The notes under the pieces are model-generated. The model was not told where the DNA came from, ran no database searches, and saw nothing but the letters and a program-made list of their open reading frames with translations. This document shows positions 21,297 to 30,486 of a stretch of 64,000 nt of DNA, piece after piece; position 1 is the stretch's first letter; each line of letters starts with the position of its first letter. The DNA comes from Nannocystis sp. GTDB lineage: Bacteria > Myxococcota_A > Polyangia > Nannocystales > Nannocystaceae. The stretch covers positions 124,001-188,000 of the forward strand of contig NZ_JADJNN010000003.1 of NCBI RefSeq assembly GCF_016714285.1. Direction: 5' to 3'. The translations under genes and the position numbers were made by a program.

Positions 21297-22421
21297 ATGA
21301 TGCGTGTTTCATCGATGTTGGCGGTGTGGGCTCTGGCGATGGGCTTGGCGGGGACCGGGTGCGACGCGGCGGCGACGGCCCCGAGCGAGCCCGCGGCGGG
21401 CCGTCCTGCGGGGGCCTCGGAGGGGCTGCGAGCCGCGGTCGTGGTGGCGGTCAACGGTCGCGCCACGATCACGCCGAGTCAGGGGACGCCGTTCGCGGCG
21501 GATCCCGACCAGGAGCTGCTCGCCGACGACACGATCACCACCGAGGCCGACGGCTTCATCATGCTCGAGCTGCACAACGGCCACGTCATTCGCGTGCGCT
21601 CGGGTGACGGGCTGCGGGTCGACCGGACGGCGGCGTTTGCCGAGCCCGCGGCCGCGGGGGAGCTCGCGGACCGCCTCGCCGTCGCGCTGAGCCCGGATGA
21701 GAGCCGCGACCCGCGGCTGCAGGTCGCGGCGCGGGTCGCCGGCTGGAACATGCGCATGAGCTCGGCGCAGACCTTCGGCGTGCAGCCGGTGTCCGCGCCC
21801 GTCTCGATCGAGGAGTCCAAGTCGCGGGGCAACGAGGGGCAACTCGAGCGGGATGACGAGCCGGTTGCAGAGTCGCCGCCGCCGCTCCAGCCCGCCAGCG
21901 ATCCGATCAGCGAGGCGAAGAAGTCCGACCAGCTGGGCTCGGCGAAGAACAAGAGCAGCGGAAAGCACGGTCATCTCGAGAACACCAGGCTCCCTGGTGG
22001 CGGTGGTGAGCCGGAGCCGCAGCCGGCGCCCAAGCCCCCGCCCAGGCCCGACACCAAGTCCGAGCCGAGCAAGCCCCCCAAGGACCCCGGCCCACCCGAG
22101 TCGGAGGATCCCTCTGCGGGCGATCCGGGCGGCGCACCGGTGCCGCTGCCGAAAGATCTGGCGCTCGATCTGCCGGACAGCGTCGATTTCGTGGCGGAGG
22201 GCGGCGCGAAGCGGCGTGTCGGTCTGCCCGGGCCGCTGATCGCCGAGCGCAAGGCCCTGGCGACCTGCGCTGGCGCGGGCGCCAAGATCCGGGCGCAGGT
22301 CAAGGCTGGCAAGCTGAGCAAGCTCGAGGTCGGCGGCGCGGCCAGCAAGTGTGTGCCGGCGCTGGTCGGCAAGACGGTCGCGCTCGAGGACGGCTGGCTC
22401 GAGTTGCGCGTGAAGTCGTGA
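21297..22421 (+). CDS. FecR-domain-like lipoprotein
   Basis: 374 residues. A signal ends at Cys22 (GTGC). Residues about 45-120 look like a FecR/iron-dicitrate-sensor-type domain (VVVAVNGRATITPSQGTPF...LLADDTITTEADGFIMLELHNGHVIRV). A long Pro/Lys/Glu-rich spacer follows, then a C-terminal region with two Cys (LATCAGAG...ASKCVPAL) that could be disulphide-bonded. Two ATG codons lie in a row; a GAGGGGG sequence precedes them. Its stop overlaps the next gene's GTG start (GTGA). FecR-like lipoproteins next to CHASE2 cyclases probably deliver periplasmic signals to them; that link is inference. Confidence 0.8.
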   Translation: MMRVSSMLAVWALAMGLAGTGCDAAATAPSEPAAGRPAGASEGLRAAVVVAVNGRATITPSQGTPFAADPDQELLADDTITTEADGFIMLELHNGHVIRVRSGDGLRVDRTAAFAEPAAAGELADRLAVALSPDESRDPRLQVAARVAGWNMRMSSAQTFGVQPVSAPVSIEESKSRGNEGQLERDDEPVAESPPPLQPASDPISEAKKSDQLGSAKNKSSGKHGHLENTRLPGGGGEPEPQPAPKPPPRPDTKSEPSKPPKDPGPPESEDPSAGDPGGAPVPLPKDLALDLPDSVDFVAEGGAKRRVGLPGPLIAERKALATCAGAGAKIRAQVKAGKLSKLEVGGAASKCVPALVGKTVALEDGWLELRVKS

Positions 22422-24631
22422 ACCAGCTGCTGCGCCGGATCTTCCGCTCGCCGGCGCTGGTCGGGGCGCTGCTCGCGTGTCTGTGCGCCGGGTTGTGCGC
22501 GCTGCACCGCGTCGGTCATGAGCTGCGCTTCCTTGAGCGTCTCGAGCGGGACACCCTCGATCTCCGCTTCCAGTGGCGTGGCCCGCTGCCGACTCGCGAC
22601 GCGACCGTGATCGTCGCGCTCGACGACAAGACGCTGGCGGAGATGCCGGCGCTGGCCGAGCGGCGCGAGGGCACCGCCCGGCTGATCCGCGCGGTGGCCG
22701 GCTATGGGCCGGTGGCGATCGGCATCGACGGCTTCTACACCAGCCCGGAGCAGCTGCTCTCGGAGGCGCTCGTCGCCGATGTGTCCACTTACCTGTCCGA
22801 AAGGCCAGATGCGACCGACCCGGCGAGCGCGCTGCTGCGGCGAGTCGAGGCCGAGACCGCTGGCGACGCCGCGCTGGTCGCCGCGATCGCCGACGCCGGC
22901 AACGTGGTGCTGTCGATGCACCTCGCGGACGACCGCGATCCGCTGCCGAACGACCCCGCGCTGGCCCGCGGTCGCTACGGTCAGGAATTGCTCGGGCGGC
23001 ATCAGCCGAGCGCGACCCAGCGCGGCGCCCTGTCGCTGCCGCAGTTCAACGCGGCCGCGCGGGCGCTCGGGGTGGTCACGATCTACGAGGATGACGACCA
23101 CACCGTGCGCGAGATGTTGTTCGCGCGGCGGGTCGGCGACGCGGTCTACGGGCCGCTCGTGGTCCCGCTGCTGGCGCTGCAGCAAGGCGTCAGCCAGGCC
23201 GAGACCGCGTACCTCCCGGACGCGCGGCGGGTCCAGATCGGGCCGCTGCGGGTGCCGCTGACCCGCTGGGACGGCCTCCTGCTCAACTTCCGCGGGCCGG
23301 TGCGCAGCTTCCCGCAGGTCTCGGCGGTCGACGTGGTCAACGGGCGCATCGACCCCGCGGCGCTGCGCGGCAAGATCGTCCTCGTCGGCGTCACGTACTT
23401 CGGTCACGACACCGTCCGCACGCCCTTCGGCGGCGATGTGTCGGGCGTCGAGCTGCACGCCACCGCGATCGACACGATCCTCGCCGGCGACGCGCTCGTG
23501 CGCTCGTCGCCGCCGCTCGACGCGCTCACCTGTCTGCTCTCCGGGCTGCTGGTCGCGCTGCTGTTCGCCGGTCGCCTGCGCCTCGGGCCCGGCCTGCGCG
23601 TCGGCGGCGTGCTCGTCGTCGCCGCCGCTGACCTCGCCCTCGCGTGGGGCCTCTTCCTCGGCTTCCAGCGCTGGCACGGCCTGGTCTGGCCGCTGCTCAC
23701 GGTGGCCCTCGTCGGCGGCGTCGGGCTCGCGCTGGCCTACGTCGGCGAGGCGGTACAGCGCGTCCGCCTGCGCCGCACCTTCGCCCACTACCTCGGCGCC
23801 GAGGTGCTCGAGGAGTTGCTCGCCGACCCCCGCCTGCTCGACCTCGGCGGGGCGCGGCGCGAGCTCACCGTGCTGTTCTCCGACATCCGCGACTTCACCG
23901 GCCTGGCCGAGCGCCTCACGCCGGAGGAACTGGTCGCGCTGCTCAACGTGTACCTCACGCCGATGACCGAGGAGGTGCTGGTGCGCGGCGGCTACCTCGA
24001 CAAGTACATCGGCGACGCGGTGATGGCGGTCTACGGCGCGCCGGTGCCGAAGCCTGACCACGCCGCGCGGGCGCTGGCCACGGCGGCGGCGATGCGGGTC
24101 GCGCTGACGCGTCTGGAGCCGAGCCTGCGGGCGCGGGGCATCGCGCTGAAGATCGGTGTCGGGGTGAACACCGGCGAGATGGTCGTCGGCAACATGGGCT
24201 CGCGCGAGCGCTTCGACTATACGGTGGTCGGTGACGCGGTGAACCTCGCGTCGCGGCTCGAGGGCCTGACCAAGGTGTACGGCGTGTTCTGCGTGCTCGG
24301 CCCGCAGACCCGCGACGCCGCGCCAGCGGGCTACCAGTTTCGCGAGCTTGACCTCGTGCGCGTCAAGGGCAAGGCGCAGCCGGTTGCGATCCACGAGCTG
24401 CTCGCCGGGCCGGATGTCGTGGTCGCCGAGTACCGCGAGCTCGGGCTGTGGCAACCGGCGCTCGCGGCCTACCGCGCCGGCGACTTCGCGGCGGCGCGGG
24501 CCGGCTTCGCGGCCTTCGCCGCCGCCAACCCGCACGACCTCGTCGTCGGTCTCTATCACGAGCGCCTCGCAGACCTCGGCGAGGTCGCGCCGCCCGAGTG
24601 GGACGGCGTGATCACCTACCAGCGCAAGTGA
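22418..24631 (+). CDS. CHASE2-domain adenylate/guanylate cyclase
   Basis: 737 residues. An N-terminal membrane helix, a periplasmic CHASE2 sensor (DRDLRF-type start, about 40-370, with GKIVLVGVTYFGHDTVRTPF), three membrane helices around 375-450, then a class III cyclase catalytic domain. Metal-binding Asp489 (FSDIRDFT) and Asp533 (YIGDAVMAV) are present, as are the Lys of LDKYIGD, and Asn and Arg of VVGDAVNLASRLEG, so it should be active; the K...D pair suggests cAMP. A short alpha-helical tail follows (ALAAYRAGDFAAARAGF), one TPR-like hairpin. Translationally coupled to the FecR-like lipoprotein. Confidence 0.9.
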   Translation: MNQLLRRIFRSPALVGALLACLCAGLCALHRVGHELRFLERLERDTLDLRFQWRGPLPTRDATVIVALDDKTLAEMPALAERREGTARLIRAVAGYGPVAIGIDGFYTSPEQLLSEALVADVSTYLSERPDATDPASALLRRVEAETAGDAALVAAIADAGNVVLSMHLADDRDPLPNDPALARGRYGQELLGRHQPSATQRGALSLPQFNAAARALGVVTIYEDDDHTVREMLFARRVGDAVYGPLVVPLLALQQGVSQAETAYLPDARRVQIGPLRVPLTRWDGLLLNFRGPVRSFPQVSAVDVVNGRIDPAALRGKIVLVGVTYFGHDTVRTPFGGDVSGVELHATAIDTILAGDALVRSSPPLDALTCLLSGLLVALLFAGRLRLGPGLRVGGVLVVAAADLALAWGLFLGFQRWHGLVWPLLTVALVGGVGLALAYVGEAVQRVRLRRTFAHYLGAEVLEELLADPRLLDLGGARRELTVLFSDIRDFTGLAERLTPEELVALLNVYLTPMTEEVLVRGGYLDKYIGDAVMAVYGAPVPKPDHAARALATAAAMRVALTRLEPSLRARGIALKIGVGVNTGEMVVGNMGSRERFDYTVVGDAVNLASRLEGLTKVYGVFCVLGPQTRDAAPAGYQFRELDLVRVKGKAQPVAIHELLAGPDVVVAEYRELGLWQPALAAYRAGDFAAARAGFAAFAAANPHDLVVGLYHERLADLGEVAPPEWDGVITYQRK

Positions 24632-24743
24632 GGCCCGCAGCACCCGGCAGCGGCGCGCGGACATGACACGCGTGGCTTCACCGACGCGCAGCGCCGCGAT
24701 CTGTGCGACAACAAGGTTCGCACCGGCAACCCGGAGGACAGCG

Positions 24744-26405
24744 ATGACGCAGCGGACTCGGAGATCGCAGTGGAGGGCGGCCGCCCTGGTGGCTGCTCTG
24801 TGCGCGTACGGCGAGGTCCAGGCAGCACCGGCGAGGCCGCCGGTCCCCGCTGCCAGGCTCGCCGCGCGCGATCCGGTGGGCGCGGCCAAGTCGCTGGCCG
24901 CCCTCGCGCGCTTCGCCAACGGGACCTTGGGAGATTCCAGCTACGACCGCCGCGTCGCCGCGGCGCTGGCGAGGTTTGGCCACGGCAAGGCGATCGCCCG
25001 CCGCATCGTCGCCCCTTACGAGGCCATGAGCGTGGCCGATCGCGCCGTCCTGTTCACCGAGGTCGCGGGCCTCAACGTGGGGCTCGACGCGCTCACGACT
25101 CGCCCCTTCGATCGCCCCGCCTTCGACCGCTGGCGCAGCGGCCTCGCCGAGGCAGCGGCCGCGCGCTCGTTGCTCGTCACCAAGACCGTGCTCGCGCCCG
25201 ACCCCGTCGACCCGCGGGAGAAGAGCCAGTACGAGCTCATCTACCGCGGCATGAAGGTCAGCAAGGGCGCCGACGCCGACGGCACCGACGAGCCGGTCGT
25301 GTTCACCGCCGTGTTCTGGCCGGGTGGTCCCGCCGACCCCTACCGCTCGACGACGCGGAGCCTGCCGGAGACCGGCACCCTCGGCGTGGCCAACGGCGCC
25401 AGCTCGGGTGCCAGCGCCGGCGAGCTGTGGTCGAGCGGCTACTGGCCGGGCGCGTGGAACAGCGGGATCGTGTTCGTCTCGGCCGTGATCGAGGACAACG
25501 GCGACCTCGAGGCCCGCAAGGAGGAGCTCGCCCTGTTGCTCGCGCTCGCCGAGTCCGAGGCCAGCGAGGACAACAACCCCGACCGCATGGCGGTGCTGCG
25601 GCGCGAGCTCGACGACGCCCTTGACCTGCTGCACCTCGCCGACCCCCAGCACTGGGACGCACGGGCGATCCAGGTGCGAACGATCAGCGCCGCCGAGTAC
25701 GACGCGCTGTACGTCGCGCCGACCCAGCCGAGCCCCTTCCCGCACAAGCTGGCGCTCAGCCACAGCCCGCGCGGCGGCGACTACACGCTGTACTTCGACG
25801 TCCCCTCGCCGCGCGTCCCGCTCAAGACCGTCGTCGTCACGATCAAGCAGATCGAGGCGCTGGGGGCCGAGCGCGACCGGGCCGAGAATCGCCAGGCCGA
25901 CTTCGGCATCGACGTCAGCATCGACGCCACCACCCCCGCCAGCAGCTCGCGCCTGTTCCCCCGCAACAAGAACCTCTACAAACCCGGCTGGACGGTCGAG
26001 CGCCAGGTCCAGGCCGGCAGCAACGTGGCCATCTCGGTGCGCCTGTGGGACCGCGACCCGCCGGCCGAGTACGCCTGCACCGCGCTCGCGGCCTGGAACT
26101 CGCCGCTGTGCACCACCTACTGCGCCGCCGCCCCGGTGAGCTGCACGCCCGGCCTGCAGAACGGCAACCACTGCCCGACCTTCGGCGGCGCCTGCCCCGA
26201 CATCCAGTTCGACTACGACATCAACGTGCTACCCGAGAGCGGCCCGGCCTGGACCAGCTACCTGCAGCGCAGCGTCGGCGCCGTGTTCGACCTCGGCAGC
26301 AACACCCTCAGCGGCGACATCAACGGCCCGGCTGGCACTTACACCCTGACCGGCACGCCCGGCGGCGGGCAGGCGCGCATCGTCCTTGAGGTCTCGCAGA
26401 AGTGA
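24744..26405 (+). CDS. Unrecognised secreted protein
   Basis: 553 residues from ATG 24744, which has a strong GGAGGA site 6 nt upstream; an ATG 81 nt earlier lacks one. A Sec signal peptide (RAAALVAALCAYGEVQA) is followed by a region starting ARPPVPAARLAARDP. The central part (residues about 160-330) looks like a compact alpha/beta domain (ELIYRGMKVSKGADADGTDE, VVFTAVFWPGG, IVFVSAVIEDNGDLEARKEELALLLA). Six Cys cluster near 450-490, and the C-terminus is beta-rich (YTLTGTPGGGQARIVLEVSQK). No family is recognised, so no role is proposed. It follows the cyclase gene at 112 nt. Confidence 0.7.
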   Translation: MTQRTRRSQWRAAALVAALCAYGEVQAAPARPPVPAARLAARDPVGAAKSLAALARFANGTLGDSSYDRRVAAALARFGHGKAIARRIVAPYEAMSVADRAVLFTEVAGLNVGLDALTTRPFDRPAFDRWRSGLAEAAAARSLLVTKTVLAPDPVDPREKSQYELIYRGMKVSKGADADGTDEPVVFTAVFWPGGPADPYRSTTRSLPETGTLGVANGASSGASAGELWSSGYWPGAWNSGIVFVSAVIEDNGDLEARKEELALLLALAESEASEDNNPDRMAVLRRELDDALDLLHLADPQHWDARAIQVRTISAAEYDALYVAPTQPSPFPHKLALSHSPRGGDYTLYFDVPSPRVPLKTVVVTIKQIEALGAERDRAENRQADFGIDVSIDATTPASSSRLFPRNKNLYKPGWTVERQVQAGSNVAISVRLWDRDPPAEYACTALAAWNSPLCTTYCAAAPVSCTPGLQNGNHCPTFGGACPDIQFDYDINVLPESGPAWTSYLQRSVGAVFDLGSNTLSGDINGPAGTYTLTGTPGGGQARIVLEVSQK

Positions 26406-26432
26406 TCTCGCCGAAGCGATGCAGCGAGTGAG

Positions 26433-26852
26433 TCAGGGGACCACGGGGGCCAGCTCGGGCGCCAGCTCGGCGGTCTTCTTCGCGGCCGGGTCGCGCTCGA
26501 GCTTCACGCTCGGGTCGTGCTCGAGGTGCAGCAGCATGTACGTCACCGCGACGACGAGGATCATCACGACGCTCAGCACCTGGAACGGCAGCGCCAGCAT
26601 CCACAGCACCTCGCCGCGGCCACGGCGACGTCGCAGCTTCTTGGCCACCTTCTCGTAGAAGTCCGGCGGCGCCTCGACCTCCGGCAGCCCCTTCACCAGC
26701 TTCAACATGTTCTGCAGGCCGTCGAGCTCCTCGCGCGCCTCCGGCGACGCCGCGAGCAGCTGCTCGACCTTCGCCGCCTCCTCGGGCGCGAGCTGCTTGT
26801 CGAGGTAGGCGCTCATCAGCGCGTCGGCATCGGTGGTGCTTGGCTCGGCCAT
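26433..26852 (-). CDS. Probable membrane-bound anti-sigma factor
   Basis: 139 residues. The N-terminal half (DALMSAYLDKQLAPEEAAKVEQLLAASPEAREELDGLQ) matches the helical anti-sigma domain of the RsiW/ZAS group, but without the His/Cys zinc ligands. One membrane helix follows (VLSVVMILVVAVTYMLL), and a short Lys/Glu/Ala-rich tail faces the periplasm. It directly follows the ECF sigma gene (47 nt apart, same strand), the usual sigma/anti-sigma order, so it most likely holds that sigma factor at the membrane until a signal releases it. Confidence 0.8.
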   Translation of the reverse strand: MAEPSTTDADALMSAYLDKQLAPEEAAKVEQLLAASPEAREELDGLQNMLKLVKGLPEVEAPPDFYEKVAKKLRRRRGRGEVLWMLALPFQVLSVVMILVVAVTYMLLHLEHDPSVKLERDPAAKKTAELAPELAPVVP

Positions 26853-26899
26853 GGCGCTCGTTCGAGGGTAAAGGGTGGACGGGTGGTTCGCACGCTGCC

Positions 26900-27637
26900 C
26901 TAGCGCAGGTACGGCTGGAGGCGCTCTTTGAGCGCGAGGCGGGCCCGGTGCAGGCGCGACTTGAGCGTGCCCTCCTGCAGTCCGGTGATGCGGATGATGT
27001 CCTGGTAGCTGAGGCCCTGGATGTCGCGGAGGACGATCAGCAGGCGGTGCTCCGGGTCGAGCGCCGCCAGCTCGCGCTGGATCACCTGCTCCATCCGCGA
27101 GCCCTCGACCGTCGCCTCGGGCCCCGGCACCTGGCTCTGGAAGGTGACCACCGCGCCGCCCTCGGAGGCCGGCAGCTGCGCCTGCGGCGAGTCCTCGATC
27201 TCCACGCTGCGGTGGAAGTTGCGGCCCTTGAGGTACTTGATGCGGTTCTTACAGGTGTTGCTGGCGATGCGATACAGCCACGTGTAGAAGCGCCCCTCGC
27301 CGCGGTAGCTGCCGATCGCCCGATACACGATGATGAAGACCTCCTGCGCGAGGTCCTCGGCCTCCTGACGGTTGCCGATCATCCGCAGCATCAGGCCGAA
27401 GATGCGGTTCTGGTAGGTGGTAACCAGCTCCTGGAAGGCCCGCTCGTCGCCCTCCTTCAGCTTGCGTACGAGCCGGCGATCGCGGCGATCCTGCTCCGCC
27501 CGACGGGCCGCCTCCTCGCGGGCCTGCGGGCTGAGACTCGCGTCGTCCGGCGGCGGCGGCTCCGGCTCGTCGGGCTCGACCACCGTGCCGAGGTCGACGA
27601 CGCGGGGCGTCGCGGCGCTGGGGTCAGGGTCGGTCAC
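26900..27637 (-). CDS. ECF-type RNA polymerase sigma factor
   Basis: 245 residues. Region 2 is visible as FQELVTTYQNRIFGLMLRMIG...DLAQEVFIIVYRAIGSYRGEGRFYTWLYRIASN, and region 4 as ALDPEHRLLIVLRDIQGLSYQDIIRITGLQEGTLKSRLHRARLAL (in two blocks). An N-terminal extension of about 60 Pro/Asp/Glu-rich residues precedes region 2. The GTG at 27637 was chosen: an ECF-type promoter lies directly upstream (27653-27680), so an ATG at 27691 would lie outside the transcript. The promoter of its own consensus type suggests autoregulation. Paired with the adjacent anti-sigma gene. Confidence 0.92.
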   Translation of the reverse strand: MTDPDPSAATPRVVDLGTVVEPDEPEPPPPDDASLSPQAREEAARRAEQDRRDRRLVRKLKEGDERAFQELVTTYQNRIFGLMLRMIGNRQEAEDLAQEVFIIVYRAIGSYRGEGRFYTWLYRIASNTCKNRIKYLKGRNFHRSVEIEDSPQAQLPASEGGAVVTFQSQVPGPEATVEGSRMEQVIQRELAALDPEHRLLIVLRDIQGLSYQDIIRITGLQEGTLKSRLHRARLALKERLQPYLR

Positions 27638-27652
27638 GCGACTCACTTTCGA

Positions 27653-27680
27653 CCAGACCACCCCGCGCGCACAAGGTTCC
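27653..27680 (-). promoter_or_regulatory. ECF-type promoter of the sigma gene (probable autoregulation)
   Basis: GGAACC (27680-27675), 16 bp, then GTCTGG (27658-27653), i.e. the GGAAC-N17-GTCT pattern typical of ECF sigma promoters. It ends 15 nt before the chosen GTG. The same pattern is found upstream of the FHA gene at 56876-56903. Confidence 0.65.
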
Positions 27681-27728
27681 AGGGCAGACAAAGCGCGTCC
27701 GGGATCGCGCCAGCACGCCGGCCCGGCC

Positions 27729-28811
27729 TCAGCGGTTTGGGTTCAGCAGGACCCCAAGCGTCAGCGCGAGCACAGTATCCGGGCTCGGACCGGTGATCTG
27801 GCGCGAGAAGCCGAGCCCGAAGTTGAGGCCGACCTGACCCTTGCCCGGGCTAGCGAAGTAACCCCCGCCGAACGCGATGTAGCCGCGGTCGTCGTCCGTG
27901 CCCCGCCCGTGGCTGTCCCAGTAGCCGCCGATCCGCAGCGGCACCGCGTCGCGAATCGTGTACTCCGCCCCGCCCGAGAACACCATGCGCGTGTACTTGT
28001 TGTCGGCGCGGTACGACGTGAAGTCGTACATGCCGTCGAAGTTGATCGAGAAGCCGGGCTTGCGGGTCGGGAACACGGCCAGGCCGTGGGCCACGCTGCG
28101 CGGGTAGTCGGAGAGCGCACTGACCCGCGCACGATTCAGGCTGCCGTCCGCGATCACGTAGGGCGCAAGGTTCAGGTCGGTCGCCGGGATGGCCGGTCCG
28201 ACCAGGTTCTGACCGACGACCGAGAGCGTCACATAACGGCGAGCGCTGAAGCTGAGCGCCAGGTCGAGCCCGAACGCGAGCTGCTCCTTGCGGGCGTCCT
28301 GCCGCTGCCCGTCGGTGTCGCGGAAGCGCAGCACCGAGGACTGAAACTTGGGCCGGACACCGAAGGCCAGCCACCCGCGGACCACGTTGATCGCCAGCGC
28401 CAGGCCGACCTCGTGGCCGCCGTGGGCCATCGTCAGCTTCTGCGCGTCACCCTTGCCGTCGACGTACGCGACCTTGGGCGCGCCGATCGTCGAGATGTAG
28501 CCGAGGCCGAGCGCGACCCGCTCGTTGAGCAGCGAGTCCATCGCCAGCAGGCCGATCCCGTGGGTGTTGCTCTCGATGTTCACCTGGTACGCCGGCTGGA
28601 TCTCCAGCTGGCGGGTGAAGCCCATGTTCGCCGGATTGAGGAGCATCGCCTCGGCGCCGCTCGTCGAGGCCCGCGAGGCCCCACCCATCCCGAGGTTGCG
28701 CGTGCCACCGAGTCCCGGGCTCGCGTCCGCCGCTGACGGAATGGCAAGCCCGAGCCCCGCCAGCAGACAGGCGAGGCGGGCAGGGCGGGCGCGTGGACAA
28801 AGAGCGGGCAT
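27729..28811 (-). CDS. Outer-membrane beta-barrel protein (PorV/FadL-like)
   Basis: 360 residues from ATG 28811. A Sec signal (LACLLAGLGLAIPSAADA) precedes a pattern usual for FadL/PorV-type barrels: GLGGTRNLGMGGASRASTSG then GAEAMLLNPANMGF, followed by amphipathic strands and a Gly-rich end (GLNFGLGFSRQI...LALTLGVLL). The N-terminal Asn-Pro-Ala-Asn motif is the best family clue. Substrate unknown. It is on the same strand and 91 nt upstream of the sigma gene, but that gene has its own promoter. Confidence 0.75.
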   Translation of the reverse strand: MPALCPRARPARLACLLAGLGLAIPSAADASPGLGGTRNLGMGGASRASTSGAEAMLLNPANMGFTRQLEIQPAYQVNIESNTHGIGLLAMDSLLNERVALGLGYISTIGAPKVAYVDGKGDAQKLTMAHGGHEVGLALAINVVRGWLAFGVRPKFQSSVLRFRDTDGQRQDARKEQLAFGLDLALSFSARRYVTLSVVGQNLVGPAIPATDLNLAPYVIADGSLNRARVSALSDYPRSVAHGLAVFPTRKPGFSINFDGMYDFTSYRADNKYTRMVFSGGAEYTIRDAVPLRIGGYWDSHGRGTDDDRGYIAFGGGYFASPGKGQVGLNFGLGFSRQITGPSPDTVLALTLGVLLNPNR

Positions 28812-28858
28812 GAGAGGGCGGCCCGAGCAAGTTCCGGACCAGCGCGCCCGAGGAGTTA

Positions 28859-29338
28859 TCACGAGCCCCGCGAAGGAGCCAGCGCCCGGCCGCCCCCGCG
28901 GGCAGCAGCGAGGCCCGCGAGCGCGAGCAGCAGCACGCCCATGCCGAGCAACAGCCACTCCTGATGCTGCGTCCAGCGCTGGGCCTCGGCGAGGGTGTCG
29001 ACCGGGCGCCCGGCGATCAGATCGACGCGGGCCCACAGGCGCCCGAGGTGTGGCAGCAGCAACAGGCGATGGGCCAGCGCGGCGCCGGTCAGCAGCAAGG
29101 CGATGCAGCTCGCCGCCCGCGACGCGAGCCAGCCCGGCACGGTCATCACCAGCACGACCCCCGCACCGACCAGGATCTCCGCCAGCCGCAGGCCCAGCGG
29201 GCCGGCGAGCGCCTTGCCGAGGTTGGCGTCGATCAGCGGCGAACTCGCCAGCCCCGGCAGCGCCACCCAGTAGCCGATCACCAGCGCGCCGAGGAAGGTC
29301 GCAAAGGCGAGGAGTCCGAGGCACGCAGCGATCCGCAC
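28859..29338 (-). CDS. Hypothetical four-helix membrane protein
   Basis: 159 residues from GTG 29338, with a GGGGG stretch touching the start. Four membrane helices are clear (AACLGLLAFATFLGALVIGYW, LAEILVGAGVVLVMTVPGWL, ASCIALLLTGAALAHRLLLL, WLLLGMGVLLLALAGLAA). The pattern of small paired helices is reminiscent of DUF4149/TMEM205-like proteins, but no signature is decisive. It lies 47 nt upstream of the barrel gene on the same strand. Confidence 0.6.
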   Translation of the reverse strand: MRIAACLGLLAFATFLGALVIGYWVALPGLASSPLIDANLGKALAGPLGLRLAEILVGAGVVLVMTVPGWLASRAASCIALLLTGAALAHRLLLLPHLGRLWARVDLIAGRPVDTLAEAQRWTQHQEWLLLGMGVLLLALAGLAAARGGGRALAPSRGS

Positions 29339-29509
29339 CCCCCGAGTGTATGTCAGCTGCGCGTCGCCAGCAAAATTGCGGCGAACTTGCCGGGTCCCCT
29401 GGACTGTGCCGAGCGCCCCGCCAGACTCGTCAGGGTTCGGCGGCACGTGCCAACAGCTCGCCATCATGAAGCCCTCGCCGGGCCTTCCGACCTTCGCTAG
29501 ATTCTCCCG

Positions 29510-30478
29510 GTGCACCAGCCAGGCCCGACCCGCCGGACCCTGCTGCGCGCGGCCGGTGCCGGCCTGCTCGCCTACCTGTCCCCGGGGACAGCTCTCAGCG
29601 ACCCCGGCGAGCGCGTGCTCGGCGAGGGCCGCTCGCGCTACAACCACGTGCGAGTGACCGAGCGCGGGAGCGTCCGCACGATGTACTTCGTCGGCGACGA
29701 CGGCACCCAGTACATCGAGACCCGGGTCGACCGCGCCTACCCGGCCAGCCTCGACCTCGACGTATTCCGCACGATGATGGCCGGCTTCCTGCTCGCCCCG
29801 CGGCCGACCAGCGCCCTGATCCTCGGCCTCGGCGGCGGGGCGATCGCCAACTACCTGCACGCGCGGGTCGCCGGCCTCGAGCTCGACGCCGTCGACATCG
29901 ACCCCGAGGTCGTGCGTCTGGCCAAGGCCCACTTCGACGTCCCGCGCGAGCACCCGCGCTACCGCTGCCACATCGCCGACGCCCGCCTCTTCCTCGAGCG
30001 CGCCCCCGCCGACCGCCGCTGGGACATGATCTTCCTCGACGCCTTCCGCGGCGTCACCGTGCCCTACCACCTCAAGACCGCCGAGTTCCACGCCGCCGTG
30101 CTCGCCCGCCTGAGCCCGCAGGGGGTGGTCGTCGCCAACCTGCACAACGCCACCCGCATGTACCCGCACGACCGCGCCACCTTCGCGGCCGTCTACCCCG
30201 CCCGCTACGCCTTCCTCAGCGAGGCCGGCAACCAGACCACCCTCGTCGCCGCCGCCGACCCGCAGCGCCTCGGCCCCTACGCCGTCCGCGACAACGCCCG
30301 CGCTGCCCAGCCGAGCTTCGACTTCGACCTCCTCGGCCTCGCCGCCCGCCTCTACCTCCGCCGCGACTGGCCCGCCGACACCCCCGTCCTGCGCGACGAC
30401 TTCCGCCCCGACGCCCTCGACACCGCCGTCCTCCGCCACAACGAGACCTGCATCCACGGCTGCCGCTACCAGCGCTGA
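29510..30478 (+). CDS. Exported spermidine-synthase-fold protein, copy 1
   Basis: 322 residues from GTG. The N-terminus has a twin-arginine-type signal (PTRRTLLRAAGAGLLAYL). The body is a Rossmann SAM/dcSAM domain of the spermidine synthase family: YNHVRVTERGSVRTMYF, then DGTQYIETRVDRAYPASLDL, motif I LILGLGGGAI, acidic loop VDIDPEVV, and IFLDAFRG. An ERG...Q element and acidic motif resemble polyamine synthases. No catalytic claim can be made. If it is exported, the usual cytoplasmic substrates would be absent, so either the signal is a membrane anchor or the fold has another job. It has a close copy 8 nt downstream. Confidence 0.75.
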   Translation: MHQPGPTRRTLLRAAGAGLLAYLSPGTALSDPGERVLGEGRSRYNHVRVTERGSVRTMYFVGDDGTQYIETRVDRAYPASLDLDVFRTMMAGFLLAPRPTSALILGLGGGAIANYLHARVAGLELDAVDIDPEVVRLAKAHFDVPREHPRYRCHIADARLFLERAPADRRWDMIFLDAFRGVTVPYHLKTAEFHAAVLARLSPQGVVVANLHNATRMYPHDRATFAAVYPARYAFLSEAGNQTTLVAAADPQRLGPYAVRDNARAAQPSFDFDLLGLAARLYLRRDWPADTPVLRDDFRPDALDTAVLRHNETCIHGCRYQR

Positions 30479-30486
30479 GTCTCTAC

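Noticed and set aside
27637..27691. ATG 27691 as start of the sigma factor
   Set aside because: It lies upstream of the ECF promoter, and the extra residues are non-conserved.
28811..28840. GGAAC before the barrel gene as another ECF promoter
   Set aside because: No GTC at 16-17 bp; the sequence there is TCATG.
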